From contig JAJDBK010000011.1 of the NCBI GenBank assembly GCA_029261405.1, positions 62,001 through 126,000 on the forward strand: 64,000 bases of DNA, written 5' to 3'. Below, piece after piece: positions 37,742 to 46,913 of the stretch. The DNA comes from Nitrospinaceae bacterium. GTDB taxonomy: Bacteria > Nitrospinota_A > UBA7883 > JAJDBK01. A program made the translations under genes and the position numbers. Numbering within the stretch: the first letter of the stretch is position 1; each line of letters begins with the position of its first letter. Under the pieces are notes generated by a model. It saw only the letters and a list, made by a program, of their open reading frames with translations, was not told the DNA's origin and made no database searches.

Positions 37742-38878
37742 ATGGAAATGACTACTGGCGCTAAACGATTTAAAACTTTTCTTGCGCTATGCGCAATGAC
37801 GCTCATATCCGCATACGGATGCGCCAATACCGATACAGCCAAGACAGAGTTGGCAACGCCCGCATTCACCGGAGTAACACAAAACGAAGACGGATCGGTG
37901 ACCGCCACATGGTCCGGGGTTGATGGCGCGGCAGGGTATAATCTCTACTACGGACAGACCGCAGGCGTCTCCGATAGCAACAACGAAGGGGCCGTGGGAA
38001 CAACCCTTACAACGGCCACCATTGAGGGGATAGGGGCTGTGGCTACCGACGCCGCCGCCCTTACCACCCCGTACACATACTACTTCTCCGTAATGGCTCA
38101 CGACGGTAATGGGCTGGAAAGCTCTCTCTCCGCTGAGTTCACCGCCGAGATTAACGTTGACGACGGAGCTTCAGCAGACACCGGTGGCGACACTGCGGGC
38201 GACGACACCGGCGGCGACACTACGGGCGACACCGGCGGCGTTGTGCTCGGTTCCGGTCTCTGTATGCCTGACCACGATTGGGTCGAAGTAGATCCCGCCA
38301 CACCGATCTGGAGTTATGAATCGTGTGGCGCCGAAGAGACAAAAATCATCCAGCAGACTACCGTTGGCGATGATGGCACAGTTCTCGGCGGCACAGCCGT
38401 AAACAGGGGAATGCTCTCTTTCACCCAGACGAACAGCCTCAACGGTTATTACTCCAGCACCGATGTTTTCACGATCTTCATGCGCACTTTTGGCAACAAC
38501 AACGGAGAGGTGAACTGGCACTGGCATTCATACTGGACTGGCGGTACAAACCTTCAGTCACGGCTGACCGCCCAGCGGTTCGACGGCACCTGCTCCGACT
38601 TTTGCGAAGAGAAGGCGATCACCAACAGCTTGCAGTTCACCAGTACCGATCAGGTCTTCGAGTGGACCTGTACCTGGGACACATTCGCTAGTGACCAGTG
38701 GGTCGGTTGTAAGGTCAACGAGGAGAACAACCCTGTGCTTCTCGACGAGTGGACCCGCTTGAGAGGTCATCTCAACGCTCTTAACTACCTGGGAGTTGGT
38801 AAATACGCCTATATGCCGGGCGGATATCCGACGGCAACGATGACGATCTACAATTTGCGCCTCACCATTTTCCAGTAG
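37742..38878 (+). CDS. lipoprotein with fibronectin type III domain
   Basis: 378 aa from the ATG at 37742 (AGGA nine bases upstream). The signal peptide ends ISAYGC (lipobox). One fibronectin type III-like domain covers about residues 38-132 (GAAGYNLYYGQTAGVSD). An acidic linker of DTGGD repeats (about 138-160) follows. The C-terminal domain of about 200 residues has several Cys (SGLCMPDHDWVEV, FDGTCSDFCEEKA, VFEWTCTWDT) and resembles a beta-sandwich of the laminin-G/lectin kind, which is only an impression. A strong terminator follows at 38894. Confidence 0.75.
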   Translation: MEMTTGAKRFKTFLALCAMTLISAYGCANTDTAKTELATPAFTGVTQNEDGSVTATWSGVDGAAGYNLYYGQTAGVSDSNNEGAVGTTLTTATIEGIGAVATDAAALTTPYTYYFSVMAHDGNGLESSLSAEFTAEINVDDGASADTGGDTAGDDTGGDTTGDTGGVVLGSGLCMPDHDWVEVDPATPIWSYESCGAEETKIIQQTTVGDDGTVLGGTAVNRGMLSFTQTNSLNGYYSSTDVFTIFMRTFGNNNGEVNWHWHSYWTGGTNLQSRLTAQRFDGTCSDFCEEKAITNSLQFTSTDQVFEWTCTWDTFASDQWVGCKVNEENNPVLLDEWTRLRGHLNALNYLGVGKYAYMPGGYPTATMTIYNLRLTIFQ

Positions 38879-38893
38879 GCTGACAGTTTATGC

Positions 38894-38930
38894 CCCGCGT
38901 CCGGGAACAGTTCCGGGCGCGGGTTTTTTT
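38894..38930 (+). terminator. Rho-independent terminator
   Basis: A 13-pair stem with two G-T pairs (arms 38894-38906 and 38911-38923), the loop ACAG and seven T (38924-38930). It follows the fibronectin lipoprotein stop by 15 bases and ends its transcript. Confidence 0.9.
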
Positions 38931-38948
38931 ATATAAAGCGAAACGCAA

Positions 38949-39614
38949 ATGAGCTTTGCCACCCTGCTCCATAAGATCGCCAACCTTCCTGTAATAAAGA
39001 AAACCCTCACTGAAAGCCGACTTTTTGTCCGGCTTTATTTCAACTGGAGATACCGGAAAGAGGACCCATACGACCTGAAAAACTCTGAATACGAGAAGGA
39101 GAAACTCGAAGAGGCGGTAAAGGCGTTGCGGTTCAAGGAGAAATTCGATTCGGCGCTGGAGGTCGGTTGTGGTGAAGGCAGACTGACCCGGAGGATCGCC
39201 GAAAAAACAGGTTCGGCGCTCGCCACAGACATATCCGACCTCGCCATCGGCAGGGCGCGTGACACCCTCAAAGGTCTGGAAAACGTCGAATGCCGAAGGA
39301 TGGATCTTTTTACCGACAGACTCGACGATACGTTCGATCTTGTTATCTGTTCGGAGGTCCTTTTCTATCTGGAGCCGGACCAGTTTCCCGTAGCGGTTGA
39401 TCGGATAAAGGGGTGGGTCGGCGCAGGTGGTTACCTTCTTCTGGTCCACGTCAGGGCTACTGCGGACGATGACTCCGGGATAGAGTTTAAAAAGTTCGGA
39501 GCGAAAACCATCCACGAAACTTTCATAAACGATCCGCTCTTTTCAAAAGTGTCGGACGAGATATTTCCGATGTATCGGGTAACCGTACTACAAAAATCCA
39601 GGAATGTGCAATGA
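38949..39614 (+). CDS. class I SAM-dependent methyltransferase
   Basis: 221 aa. Motif I is ALEVGCGEGRLTRRI (SAM binding). The acidic loop reads ATDISDLAIGRA and the later strand DTFDLVICSEVLFYL, typical of class I (NodS/UbiG-like) enzymes. The substrate is unknown. Its stop overlaps the gmhA start by four bases (ATGA), so a role in the same sugar pathway is likely. Confidence 0.88.
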   Translation: MSFATLLHKIANLPVIKKTLTESRLFVRLYFNWRYRKEDPYDLKNSEYEKEKLEEAVKALRFKEKFDSALEVGCGEGRLTRRIAEKTGSALATDISDLAIGRARDTLKGLENVECRRMDLFTDRLDDTFDLVICSEVLFYLEPDQFPVAVDRIKGWVGAGGYLLLVHVRATADDDSGIEFKKFGAKTIHETFINDPLFSKVSDEIFPMYRVTVLQKSRNVQ

Positions 39615-40189
39615 GCGATTTTTTTACAGAGAGGATAGAAGACCAGCGAGCGGTCATGGCTCTGATGGCTGGTGACAGGAAAATCATGGAGGCGATCCAT
39701 AAAGGCGCCGACCTTATGGTGTCAGTGTTGCGTGGCGGCGGTTCGGTCCTGCTCTGCGGCAACGGCGGTAGCGCGGGTGACGCCCAGCATATAGCCGCAG
39801 AACTCGTATCGAGGTTCTACAAGGAGCGTAGGGCGCTAAATGCGGAAGCCCTGACGGTCAACACCTCGTCGATTACCGCTATCGCCAACGACTACAGCTA
39901 CGATTCGATATTCGAGCGGCAGGTTGAGGCGAAAGGGCGCCAGGGTGATCTTCTGGTCGGCATATCGACAAGCGGTGACTCACCCAACATTATCCGGGCC
40001 ATTAAAAAGGGGAAAGAGATCGGCATGAACACCATCGGCCTGACCGGCGGGAATGAATCGAGCCTGATCTTCTCCACAGCCAATCTGGTGGTGGGAGTTC
40101 CCTCCACCGTAACGCCCCGTATTCAGGAGGCGCACATCGTCATCGGTCACGCCTGGTGCGAATATGTGGAGGAGAAGCTTTTCGGCTGA
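39611..40189 (+). CDS. gmhA: D-sedoheptulose 7-phosphate isomerase
   Basis: 192 aa, full length. SIS-domain enzyme that makes D-glycero-manno-heptose 7-phosphate, the first step to ADP-heptose for LPS. Diagnostic blocks are LLCGNGGSAGDAQHIAAEL, SSITAIANDYSYDSIFERQV, LVGISTSGDSPNI and the end QEAHIVIGHAWCEYVE. The heptosyltransferase-like GT9 at 33474 may use the product. Confidence 0.96.
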   Translation: MSDFFTERIEDQRAVMALMAGDRKIMEAIHKGADLMVSVLRGGGSVLLCGNGGSAGDAQHIAAELVSRFYKERRALNAEALTVNTSSITAIANDYSYDSIFERQVEAKGRQGDLLVGISTSGDSPNIIRAIKKGKEIGMNTIGLTGGNESSLIFSTANLVVGVPSTVTPRIQEAHIVIGHAWCEYVEEKLFG

Positions 40190-40202
40190 TCCTTCCCTCA
40201 CG

Positions 40203-42023
40203 TTACGGAGTAGCGGAGACTTCCGCCGATATGGCGCTCTCCTTGCCCGAAACCGTTGATGTCATCACATAATAGTAGGTTGTTCCGTCTGTCAGCCCTG
40301 TATGGGTATAAGGTGAAGTGACCCCGGTTATCCTGTTGTCCGACGTTGTAACGCTCCCGGTGGTATTCCAGTAAAGGTTGTAGGAGGTCGCCCCTGTGAC
40401 CGCACTCCAGACAAGCTCCACCTTCTGCCATCCCGCTGTGGCGGTCACTCCTGTTGGCACAAGCCCCACGGTAACCGAGACCTCGCTTGACAGTCCACTC
40501 TCCGTATCGTTGGTGATGGATGATACGGCGTAGTAGTAGGTCGATCCGTTGGTCAGCCCTGTCTGGGTGTAGGGTGAAATGGCTCCGGTTATCCTGTTTG
40601 CCGAGGTGGTGACACCTGCTGTTGTACTCCAGTAGATGTTGTACGAATCCGCGCCGGAGACCGCATCCCAGGAAATGATCGCGTCGCCGTCCGCCGTTGT
40701 TACCGATACGTTTGTCGGTTTGGATGAGGCGCCCACACCGGCTGAGACTTCGGTGGAGCCTGGACCTTCCGATCCGCTAACGGTTGCGGTTACGATATAG
40801 TAGTAGGTAGACCCATCGGTAAGCCCGGAATGGCTGTATGGCGATGTTACATCGGCGATCTTGTTGTCGCTGGTTGTAACGCTACCGCTATTATTCCAGT
40901 AGATGTTGTACGAATCGGCGCTCGACACTGCGTCCCAGGTGATGGTGGTCTCTTCGGTTCCGACTGTCACACTGACGTTAGTAGGGGCGGCCGAAGCCGT
41001 GGCGAAGACTTCGGAGGAGATTCCGGTTTCTCCTGTGGCTGTTTCCGCCGTGACGACGTAGTAGTATGTGGTTCCGTTGACGAGCCCCGTATGTTTATGG
41101 GGGGATGTGGCGCTGGTTATCCTGTTGTCTTCCGTTGTGACACCTGAGAGGGTTGCCCAATACACGTTATAGGAAGTGGCGTCGGCAAGAGCGTCCCATG
41201 TAAGGGTAATCTCTCCGTCACCTGATACGGCGGCAAGGTTGGTTGGCGACCCGGTCTCCGCAGTGGTTGTCGGCGTGGCGCACATCTGCACTCCGAAGGG
41301 GCTTTGCCTGATACTCTCTTTCCACTGGGTGACGGCGAAACAGTATTCGACACTTGCTGTAAGACCGGTTACTGTGTAACTGGTCAGTCCGGCCCATATG
41401 TAGTCTATATAGGGGGAATCGATGGTCACATCGCCGCTATCCTCGTAGTGGACCAGGTAGTTTAATGTTATAAAATCTGATGATGTATAAAGGATCAGAT
41501 CGTTCGGCGCGTCCCATGTCACCTTGACCTGCTCCTGCCCTTCCGTGACAGCGGTAACGTTGACCGCATCCGGCGCGATTCCGCTGTAGTCTTCACCACT
41601 ATCGGTGGTATCTGTGACACCGATTGTGGCGCCCATCAATGTGCCGATGGTCGATACGCCGCTACAGTTTCGTTTCATCAGGAAATAGTAGGTCTTGTCG
41701 TTGGTAAGACCGAATACCGTGTAGGGGCTCGATATGTTCTCGAAGGTTGCGCCATCGTTCAAGGTGGACCAGTTTGTGGTTGTAAGGCTCGATTCAGACG
41801 CCATGAAAAGGTAGAAGGTACACTCACCTGCGACTGCGTTGATCCGGGCTGTGGAGGATTCGTCCCAGGTCAGTTTGGCGTAACCATCACCGGTCGTGAT
41901 GGCAAGGTCGAAAGCCGACCCGGTAGAACCGGAAGAGCCGCCACTGCTGGTGGAGTCGTCTCCGTCACCGCCACACGCTGTCAACATGGCTAAAATGGAA
42001 ACAATGAGAGCGACTTTTCTCAA
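40203..42023 (-). CDS. lipoprotein with six fibronectin type III domains
   Basis: 606 aa. I chose the TTG at 42023-42021 because CAGGAG lies nine bases upstream and the result is a clean signal peptide (MRKVALIVSILAMLTAC) with a lipobox; a longer frame to 42107 gives no signal. A Gly/Asp/Ser linker leads to six fibronectin type III repeats of about 85-100 residues. Repeats 3-6 are very alike (SYNIYWSTTAGVTTS, SPYTHTGLTDGTTYYYV), a sign of recent internal duplication. It is probably a surface-exposed adhesin or ligand-binding protein. Confidence 0.82.
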   Translation of the reverse strand: MRKVALIVSILAMLTACGGDGDDSTSSGGSSGSTGSAFDLAITTGDGYAKLTWDESSTARINAVAGECTFYLFMASESSLTTTNWSTLNDGATFENISSPYTVFGLTNDKTYYFLMKRNCSGVSTIGTLMGATIGVTDTTDSGEDYSGIAPDAVNVTAVTEGQEQVKVTWDAPNDLILYTSSDFITLNYLVHYEDSGDVTIDSPYIDYIWAGLTSYTVTGLTASVEYCFAVTQWKESIRQSPFGVQMCATPTTTAETGSPTNLAAVSGDGEITLTWDALADATSYNVYWATLSGVTTEDNRITSATSPHKHTGLVNGTTYYYVVTAETATGETGISSEVFATASAAPTNVSVTVGTEETTITWDAVSSADSYNIYWNNSGSVTTSDNKIADVTSPYSHSGLTDGSTYYYIVTATVSGSEGPGSTEVSAGVGASSKPTNVSVTTADGDAIISWDAVSGADSYNIYWSTTAGVTTSANRITGAISPYTQTGLTNGSTYYYAVSSITNDTESGLSSEVSVTVGLVPTGVTATAGWQKVELVWSAVTGATSYNLYWNTTGSVTTSDNRITGVTSPYTHTGLTDGTTYYYVMTSTVSGKESAISAEVSATP

Positions 42024-42320
42024 CAGTGGTAACTCCTGAATCGGTTTTATAACGCTGGCATCTTTTATATATCGTCCAAGAATATCAGGGAGATGATTAG
42101 CAGTCAATCAAGGTCGGCTCCTCCAGCGGGGAAATGTCCTCTTAAACAACACTTTTTCATCTTCGTGTCCGTAAACAGGACAAGGGTGAGTGTAATAAGG
42201 CGAGCCTGTTAATATCAGGTCTGGCGCCGATTTTGAAGATACGATAATACAATAGCTTATTCAAGGCCGGAGCAGGCGGTGAAACGCGAGGCTCACCAAA
42301 ACCTATCAGGAGGAACTTTC
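42024..42320. other. divergent intergenic region of two lipoprotein genes
   Basis: About 300 bases between the starts of two divergent lipoprotein genes, so it must hold both promoters. A small hairpin (GGTGA 42278-42282, TCACC 42293-42297) lies close to the ribosome site AGGAGG (42308-42313) of the right-hand gene. AT-rich stretches occur at 42055-42080 and 42235-42260. I see no known riboswitch. Confidence 0.4.
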
Positions 42321-43394
42321 ATGAACCGACCAGGTGTCATACCGATTCTACTACTAATAACCTTGACCATCTCGGCGTGTGGAGGAGGGGGATCGACTTC
42401 GAGCGATGGAGATCCCGGAACCACAACCGCTACAACCAAAATCAGTGGAAACCTCACCGGGGATACCGCGAATGTTGGTGGTGTCGTGGCCACCAGCGCC
42501 ACTACCAACTCCACCTACCTTGCTACATTGGGTTCAACTGCCAGAACGAACGGCTTTAGCGGGGCGCCCATAACCTTCTCCGTGGAGGTGCCGACCGGAG
42601 ACACATACTGGGTTAGCGTTGTAGATTCAGATAACAAGTCGATGGGAACGGTCAGTTTCGATATCGACGTAACCGGCAGCGCTACTACCGACACCATTCC
42701 GGTTATGGACGAGACTGACATCGATTTTGGCGATTGTCCGATCCCGGACGGAACAGGCGCGGATGGTGTCGGAACTGTGGAGATCGTTCCGGGGAAAAAC
42801 CCGCTACAGCATATGGATCAGGACCATGACGGAATGAGTGACTGGGAAGACAGCGACGACGACAACGATGGTGTGGACGATCAACACGATGGGGATCACC
42901 ATGGAAACATGGGACACGATCCGATAGTAGATTTTGGTCCGGGCGATGGTGGCGCCGGCGGTGACATGGGTGGCGGTGACATGGGCGGTGGTGACATGGG
43001 CGGCGGTGTTTGTGATAACAGCGTTGATGCCACTTGCGATAACTCTGGCGGAGGAACTGGCGATCCCGATCCCGACACCGGCCAGAATCCTGGTGACGGC
43101 TCCTGTGACAACACCGTAGACGGAACCTGCGATAGTGGCGGCGATACGGGCGGAGGGCAGAATCCTGGTGACGGCTCCTGTGACAATGCCGTGGACGGAA
43201 CCTGCGATAGTGGCGGCGATACGGGCGGAGGGCAGAATCCTGGTGACGGCTCCTGTGACAATGCCGTAGACGGAACCTGCGATAGTGGCGGTACGGGTGG
43301 AGGTGTTGTTGATCCCGCTCCTGGAGATGTCGTCTGTCGAGACGGAATTGACAACGGATGCGCGACAGAACCGGCGCCGGACGGAACTGTGTGA
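42321..43394 (+). CDS. lipoprotein with acidic calcium-type and Cys-rich tandem repeats
   Basis: 357 aa from the ATG at 42321 (AGGAGG seven bases upstream). The signal peptide ends TISAC (lipobox). Residues 30-150 hold a small beta-rich domain. An Asp/His stretch (DQDHDGMSDWEDSDDDND) looks like a thrombospondin type 3 calcium-binding repeat. MGGGD repeats follow, then three tandem 25-residue repeats (CDNxVDGTCDSGG). The tail is acidic with further Cys. Cys may form disulfides. It looks surface-exposed with a repeat-based stalk; the function is unknown. Confidence 0.78.
   Translation: MNRPGVIPILLLITLTISACGGGGSTSSDGDPGTTTATTKISGNLTGDTANVGGVVATSATTNSTYLATLGSTARTNGFSGAPITFSVEVPTGDTYWVSVVDSDNKSMGTVSFDIDVTGSATTDTIPVMDETDIDFGDCPIPDGTGADGVGTVEIVPGKNPLQHMDQDHDGMSDWEDSDDDNDGVDDQHDGDHHGNMGHDPIVDFGPGDGGAGGDMGGGDMGGGDMGGGVCDNSVDATCDNSGGGTGDPDPDTGQNPGDGSCDNTVDGTCDSGGDTGGGQNPGDGSCDNAVDGTCDSGGDTGGGQNPGDGSCDNAVDGTCDSGGTGGGVVDPAPGDVVCRDGIDNGCATEPAPDGTV
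43083..43304 (+). repeat. 75-base in-frame tandem repeat in the Cys-rich lipoprotein
   Basis: Units start at 43083, 43158 and 43233, a period of 75 bases or 25 residues; the last is one codon short. The units differ at only a few bases. A diverged partial unit precedes them. Copy-number change would keep the frame. Confidence 0.85.
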
Positions 43395-43412
43395 AGATAA
43401 GGTGATTTTATT

Positions 43413-43446
43413 GCCGGGGGCGGCGATACCGTCTCGTGTCCCCGGC
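43413..43446 (+). terminator. terminator-like hairpin
   Basis: GCCGGGG (43413-43419) pairs with CCCCGGC (43440-43446) around a 20-base loop, followed by TTATATT. It lies 19 bases after the lipoprotein stop and before the convergent pseG stop. The long loop makes it a weaker candidate than the one at 38894. Confidence 0.45.
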
Positions 43447-43465
43447 TTATATTCAGCCTTCCTCC

Positions 43466-43487
43466 AGGAGCCTGTCGGACTTAGGGG
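43466..43487 (+). repeat. single copy of the MITE-type terminal repeat
   Basis: AGGAGCCTGTCGGACTTAGG and two more G match the terminal arms of the element at 48618-48859 with one substitution over the 17-base core. It abuts the end of pseG and has no partner nearby, so it may be a solo remnant. Confidence 0.6.
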
Positions 43488-44522
43488 TTATTTATCATAA
43501 TCGCCCATTGCCAGGGCTACTCGGCAAGCTCCGGCGCCATCAACAAGTTTCATCCCTTTATCGGAAAAATTGGCGAGAAGTTCACGATTTTCAGACAGAT
43601 CGCGAAGTGTGGCCGATAGATTGTTCATTGTAACCCGCTCTTCCGGTCCCGAATAGATTGCGTAACCACCGTTTGCCAAAGCTTTTGCTGGTATCTCCTG
43701 ATTTTTGGCGATGGTGATTATAAGTGAGGGAACACCGAGCAACGCTCTCTCCATAGTTGATACGCCGTAAGCTCCGATGGCAAGGTCCGCTTTCGTCGTT
43801 AATTCCGCCATGTCGGGGGGGGAGATGTGTAGATTGATCCACTCCCGCTTTTCTGTAAGTTCGTCGATCCAACTGGTCCCGGTGGCGGAGGGGCCTATGA
43901 CGAGGTCAGTTTCGATATCGCCTTTCCATACGGTTTCGATGGCGGTAAAGGTTTTGGCGATGACAGATGGGGCGGAGCCTCCACCGAAAGAGACAAGTAT
44001 ACGGCGTATATCTCCGATCCGGCTTTCGGCGGATTTCCGCGCATCGATAAACTCAGGGCGCAGGAGAGCGTACTGCGGTCCTAGAAGGGTCCTGTATCCT
44101 CCATACTTGGCCTCAACGCCGGGGAGGTAGTGGTAGTTTAAAAGCAGGTCGCAGTTCCGTTTGGCCAGGGCCAGATCGTCTACGGATAAAATACGTCCGC
44201 TACAAGGCCGAACCAGATCCTCCCATTCGGCGTTCGCCCCGGATATATCGATCACCAGCCAGTGAGCGCCTCCATCTCTATTAATTATGTCGGCTGTTTT
44301 CTCTGCGTCTTCTCTTGCCACGAACTTCTCACTACACCCCGTTATTGAAGAAACCGGGAACCCTCGTCCGGTAAGAAAGGGTATCAGGTCACCTTCGAGC
44401 TCCTTGCAGATGAAATGGACCTGCGCCCCGTTATTTTTCAATGCCGTAGCCAGAGCCAGCGAACGAGTCACATGCCCCGATCCGATGATATTGGAAGCGT
44501 CTGTCCTGATAAATGCTTTCAT
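43488..44522 (-). CDS. pseG: PseG-like UDP-sugar hydrolase
   Basis: 344 aa. The N-terminal IRTDASNIIGSGHVTRSLAL with His17 matches PseG, the hydrolase that removes UDP from UDP-2,4-diacetamido-trideoxy-altrose in pseudaminic acid synthesis. The MurG-like C-terminal half contains ILVSFGGGSAPSV and AIGAYGVSTMERALLGVPS. No pseB, pseC, pseF, pseH or pseI is visible here. The product is used for flagellin or capsule sugars. A related UDP-sugar hydrolase is possible. Confidence 0.88.
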   Translation of the reverse strand: MKAFIRTDASNIIGSGHVTRSLALATALKNNGAQVHFICKELEGDLIPFLTGRGFPVSSITGCSEKFVAREDAEKTADIINRDGGAHWLVIDISGANAEWEDLVRPCSGRILSVDDLALAKRNCDLLLNYHYLPGVEAKYGGYRTLLGPQYALLRPEFIDARKSAESRIGDIRRILVSFGGGSAPSVIAKTFTAIETVWKGDIETDLVIGPSATGTSWIDELTEKREWINLHISPPDMAELTTKADLAIGAYGVSTMERALLGVPSLIITIAKNQEIPAKALANGGYAIYSGPEERVTMNNLSATLRDLSENRELLANFSDKGMKLVDGAGACRVALAMGDYDK

Positions 44523-44603
44523 ACGGTTTCAGCCCTGTTGACTTATCGTAGTAACCCCAACTAAAATCCAGACCACCTGACCATCGAAGAGACCGGAATT
44601 CAA

Positions 44604-46829
44604 GTGTATAAAAATATAGAGCTAACGCCCGTTGGCGTCACCGCAAGAATAGTACAGATTCTCCTGTTTATCACGCTCTTGCCAGTTTTGTCCGTTCCGT
44701 CTGTCACTTTTGCTGAAGAATCGCCGAAACCGATCCATATTGAAGCGGACAACATAGAGAGGGTAGGTGAAGGGGGCGAGGCGAAAGCCAGTGGTGATGT
44801 CACCATAAAGTTCGATGGCAAGACTGTCACCGGAGATAACGCCACCTACAACACGGACACAGGCGCAGGGTCTGTTACCGGAAATGTTCTTTTCACCGAT
44901 ACCAATGGTCGCATGACGTGCGACCAGGTCGATTTTATCTCTACAGAAGAGACCGGTGTTCTCTACAACGCAAAAGGCGTACTGGTAGATGATATAAAGG
45001 TCAGCGGCAAGAGGATCGAGAGACATGCGAACGACCGGTACGTCATTGAGGATGGCACGTTTTCCACCTGCAACGAGAGCGAACCTCACTGGAGTTTCCA
45101 TTCCTCCAGGACTGACCTGACGTTGGAAGGATACGCCCACCTGAAGCATATGTCGCTTAGAGCCGGAAAAGTTCCTGTCTTTTATCTCCCTTATTTCATA
45201 GTTCCGGTCAAGACAAAACGGACCACAGGAATGCTTGCGCCTTCAGTGGGAGTATCGAGCGAGAACGGTTTCCAGATGGAAAACTCTTTTTTCTGGGCCA
45301 TCGCCGACAACGCCGACGCTACCTTCGGGCATAAATACCTGGGGGACGCTGGAAACCAGGTGAACGGCCAGTTGCGTTACATTCTCTCGGAGAAGAGCGA
45401 GGGGCAGATCGACGCCGAGTACCTGATGGAGACCGACGCGAATAAATCGAGCGACCGGAACATGTGGAAACTCAAGTCAGACCTTCGCCATACTTTCGAT
45501 AACGGTGTGAAGAACCTGGTTCATATCGACATGGAGAGCGAGGATAGTATCGACCGTGAATATGGCGATGGTGTCGATGGCAGGACGAGGCGTTACACCG
45601 ACAGCTACATGAATTTTACAAAAGCGTGGGCCACACGCAATATCAACGCAACATTCCGGGAGTACGAATCGATAGAGTCTGGCGCAGGGACAACCTTGCG
45701 GGGATTGCCCTCTGTAGCCTTTTACAACCAGAAAGAACAGCTATTCGGTTCTTCTTTTTACGGAACGTTCGAATCCTCTTTTTTCGCCTATCAACTGGAG
45801 ACAGACGATGGAACATCTACCACGAATTTCGATGTCAACCGGTTCGATATATACCCAACCATTTCCCGACCCACGACCATAACACCTTGGCTCTCCGTGG
45901 AGCCTTCTTTAGGGTACAGAAGCGCGTTCTACTCCAACGGCGTGGACGAAAACGGGAACGAAACAGGTGAGAGTTTTTCCAAAGAGTATTATCTGGCTGA
46001 ATTGCTTGTAACCGGCCCCAAACTCCAGAAATTCTTTGAATCCGAATCGGTCACAAGACCGAAGCTAAAACATATAATCACGCCGGAAATAAAATACAGC
46101 TACGTTCCCGACATGGGATTCGACGGTGAAGATCGCCAGAAGGTGAAAGCGATAGATGGCGTCGACGTGGCCGGTTCGACGGGGATGAACCTGATCGCGT
46201 ACAAAATCTACAACCAGCTATTAGCCAAAGAGATTGCAGGCGATGGTCAGTCGAGCGTTATATCGCTCTTGCAGTTTTCCGTATCCCAGACCTTCGACCT
46301 TAACGAAGCGGACAGAACCGACGACCCCGATACGGAGAAACGCCCCTTCTCGTCTGTTGTGTTCGACCTGGACACCCGGCTCTATCCGTGGCTCTTGTTT
46401 AACTACCAGACCTCCTTCGATATCTATGAAGGTGTGTGGGACACGAGTAGCCTGGAGCTTGGGTTAAGGGGAGGCGATTTTAATCTGGCTCTCGACCGGA
46501 CCTTTACATGGGGTGGCCCTGATGGCGTTGACTCCGCCTGGGATACGTTCTATGTGGAGTATATCGGGCCGGGATCGTTCTCCGCCGATTTAGCCGTCAT
46601 ATATGACGAAGTCAGTTCGGAGACCACAGATAGCCTGTTGCGGTTACGTTATAAAAAAGATTGCTACGCCATGGCTCTGGGCGCCGGACAGCGGAAGATA
46701 ACTGTCACCGACGCGGATGGAAGCTCGGAGGTAAAAGACGAAACGAGGTTTACCTTAACTGTAACGCTCAAAGGGCTGGGCGATATCCTGGGCAGTGAGC
46801 CGCCCCGTATCGCCGCCGGGAAAATTTAA
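44604..46829 (+). CDS. lptD: LPS-assembly protein LptD
   Basis: 741 aa, a normal size. The GTG at 44604 gives a signal peptide ending near VTFAEE (residue 36). An OstA/LptA-like jellyroll domain (about 43-150, IHIEADNIERVGEGGEAKASG) is followed by the LptD beta-barrel domain; FYLPYFIVPVKTKRTTGMLAP is a signature of the junction. It inserts LPS into the outer leaflet with LptE. There is no clear Shine-Dalgarno ahead of the GTG. Confidence 0.93.
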   Translation: MYKNIELTPVGVTARIVQILLFITLLPVLSVPSVTFAEESPKPIHIEADNIERVGEGGEAKASGDVTIKFDGKTVTGDNATYNTDTGAGSVTGNVLFTDTNGRMTCDQVDFISTEETGVLYNAKGVLVDDIKVSGKRIERHANDRYVIEDGTFSTCNESEPHWSFHSSRTDLTLEGYAHLKHMSLRAGKVPVFYLPYFIVPVKTKRTTGMLAPSVGVSSENGFQMENSFFWAIADNADATFGHKYLGDAGNQVNGQLRYILSEKSEGQIDAEYLMETDANKSSDRNMWKLKSDLRHTFDNGVKNLVHIDMESEDSIDREYGDGVDGRTRRYTDSYMNFTKAWATRNINATFREYESIESGAGTTLRGLPSVAFYNQKEQLFGSSFYGTFESSFFAYQLETDDGTSTTNFDVNRFDIYPTISRPTTITPWLSVEPSLGYRSAFYSNGVDENGNETGESFSKEYYLAELLVTGPKLQKFFESESVTRPKLKHIITPEIKYSYVPDMGFDGEDRQKVKAIDGVDVAGSTGMNLIAYKIYNQLLAKEIAGDGQSSVISLLQFSVSQTFDLNEADRTDDPDTEKRPFSSVVFDLDTRLYPWLLFNYQTSFDIYEGVWDTSSLELGLRGGDFNLALDRTFTWGGPDGVDSAWDTFYVEYIGPGSFSADLAVIYDEVSSETTDSLLRLRYKKDCYAMALGAGQRKITVTDADGSSEVKDETRFTLTVTLKGLGDILGSEPPRIAAGKI

Positions 46830-46913
46830 GCCCGCAGTTCCCAAAGTTTTGAGATTCGGGACGCTGTTCTTTGCGTTCCGGTAATGTCCACTACAGGAAA
46901 GGGATGAGACTTA

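Noticed and set aside
42278-42297. Possible riboswitch before the Cys-rich lipoprotein
   Set aside because: Only a 5-base stem with a 10-base loop is seen; it does not match the cyclic di-GMP, cobalamin or TPP consensus that I can recall.
42896-43354. Antisense frame with Pro/Ser repeats
   Set aside because: A mirror of the 75-base tandem repeat of the lipoprotein gene on the plus strand.
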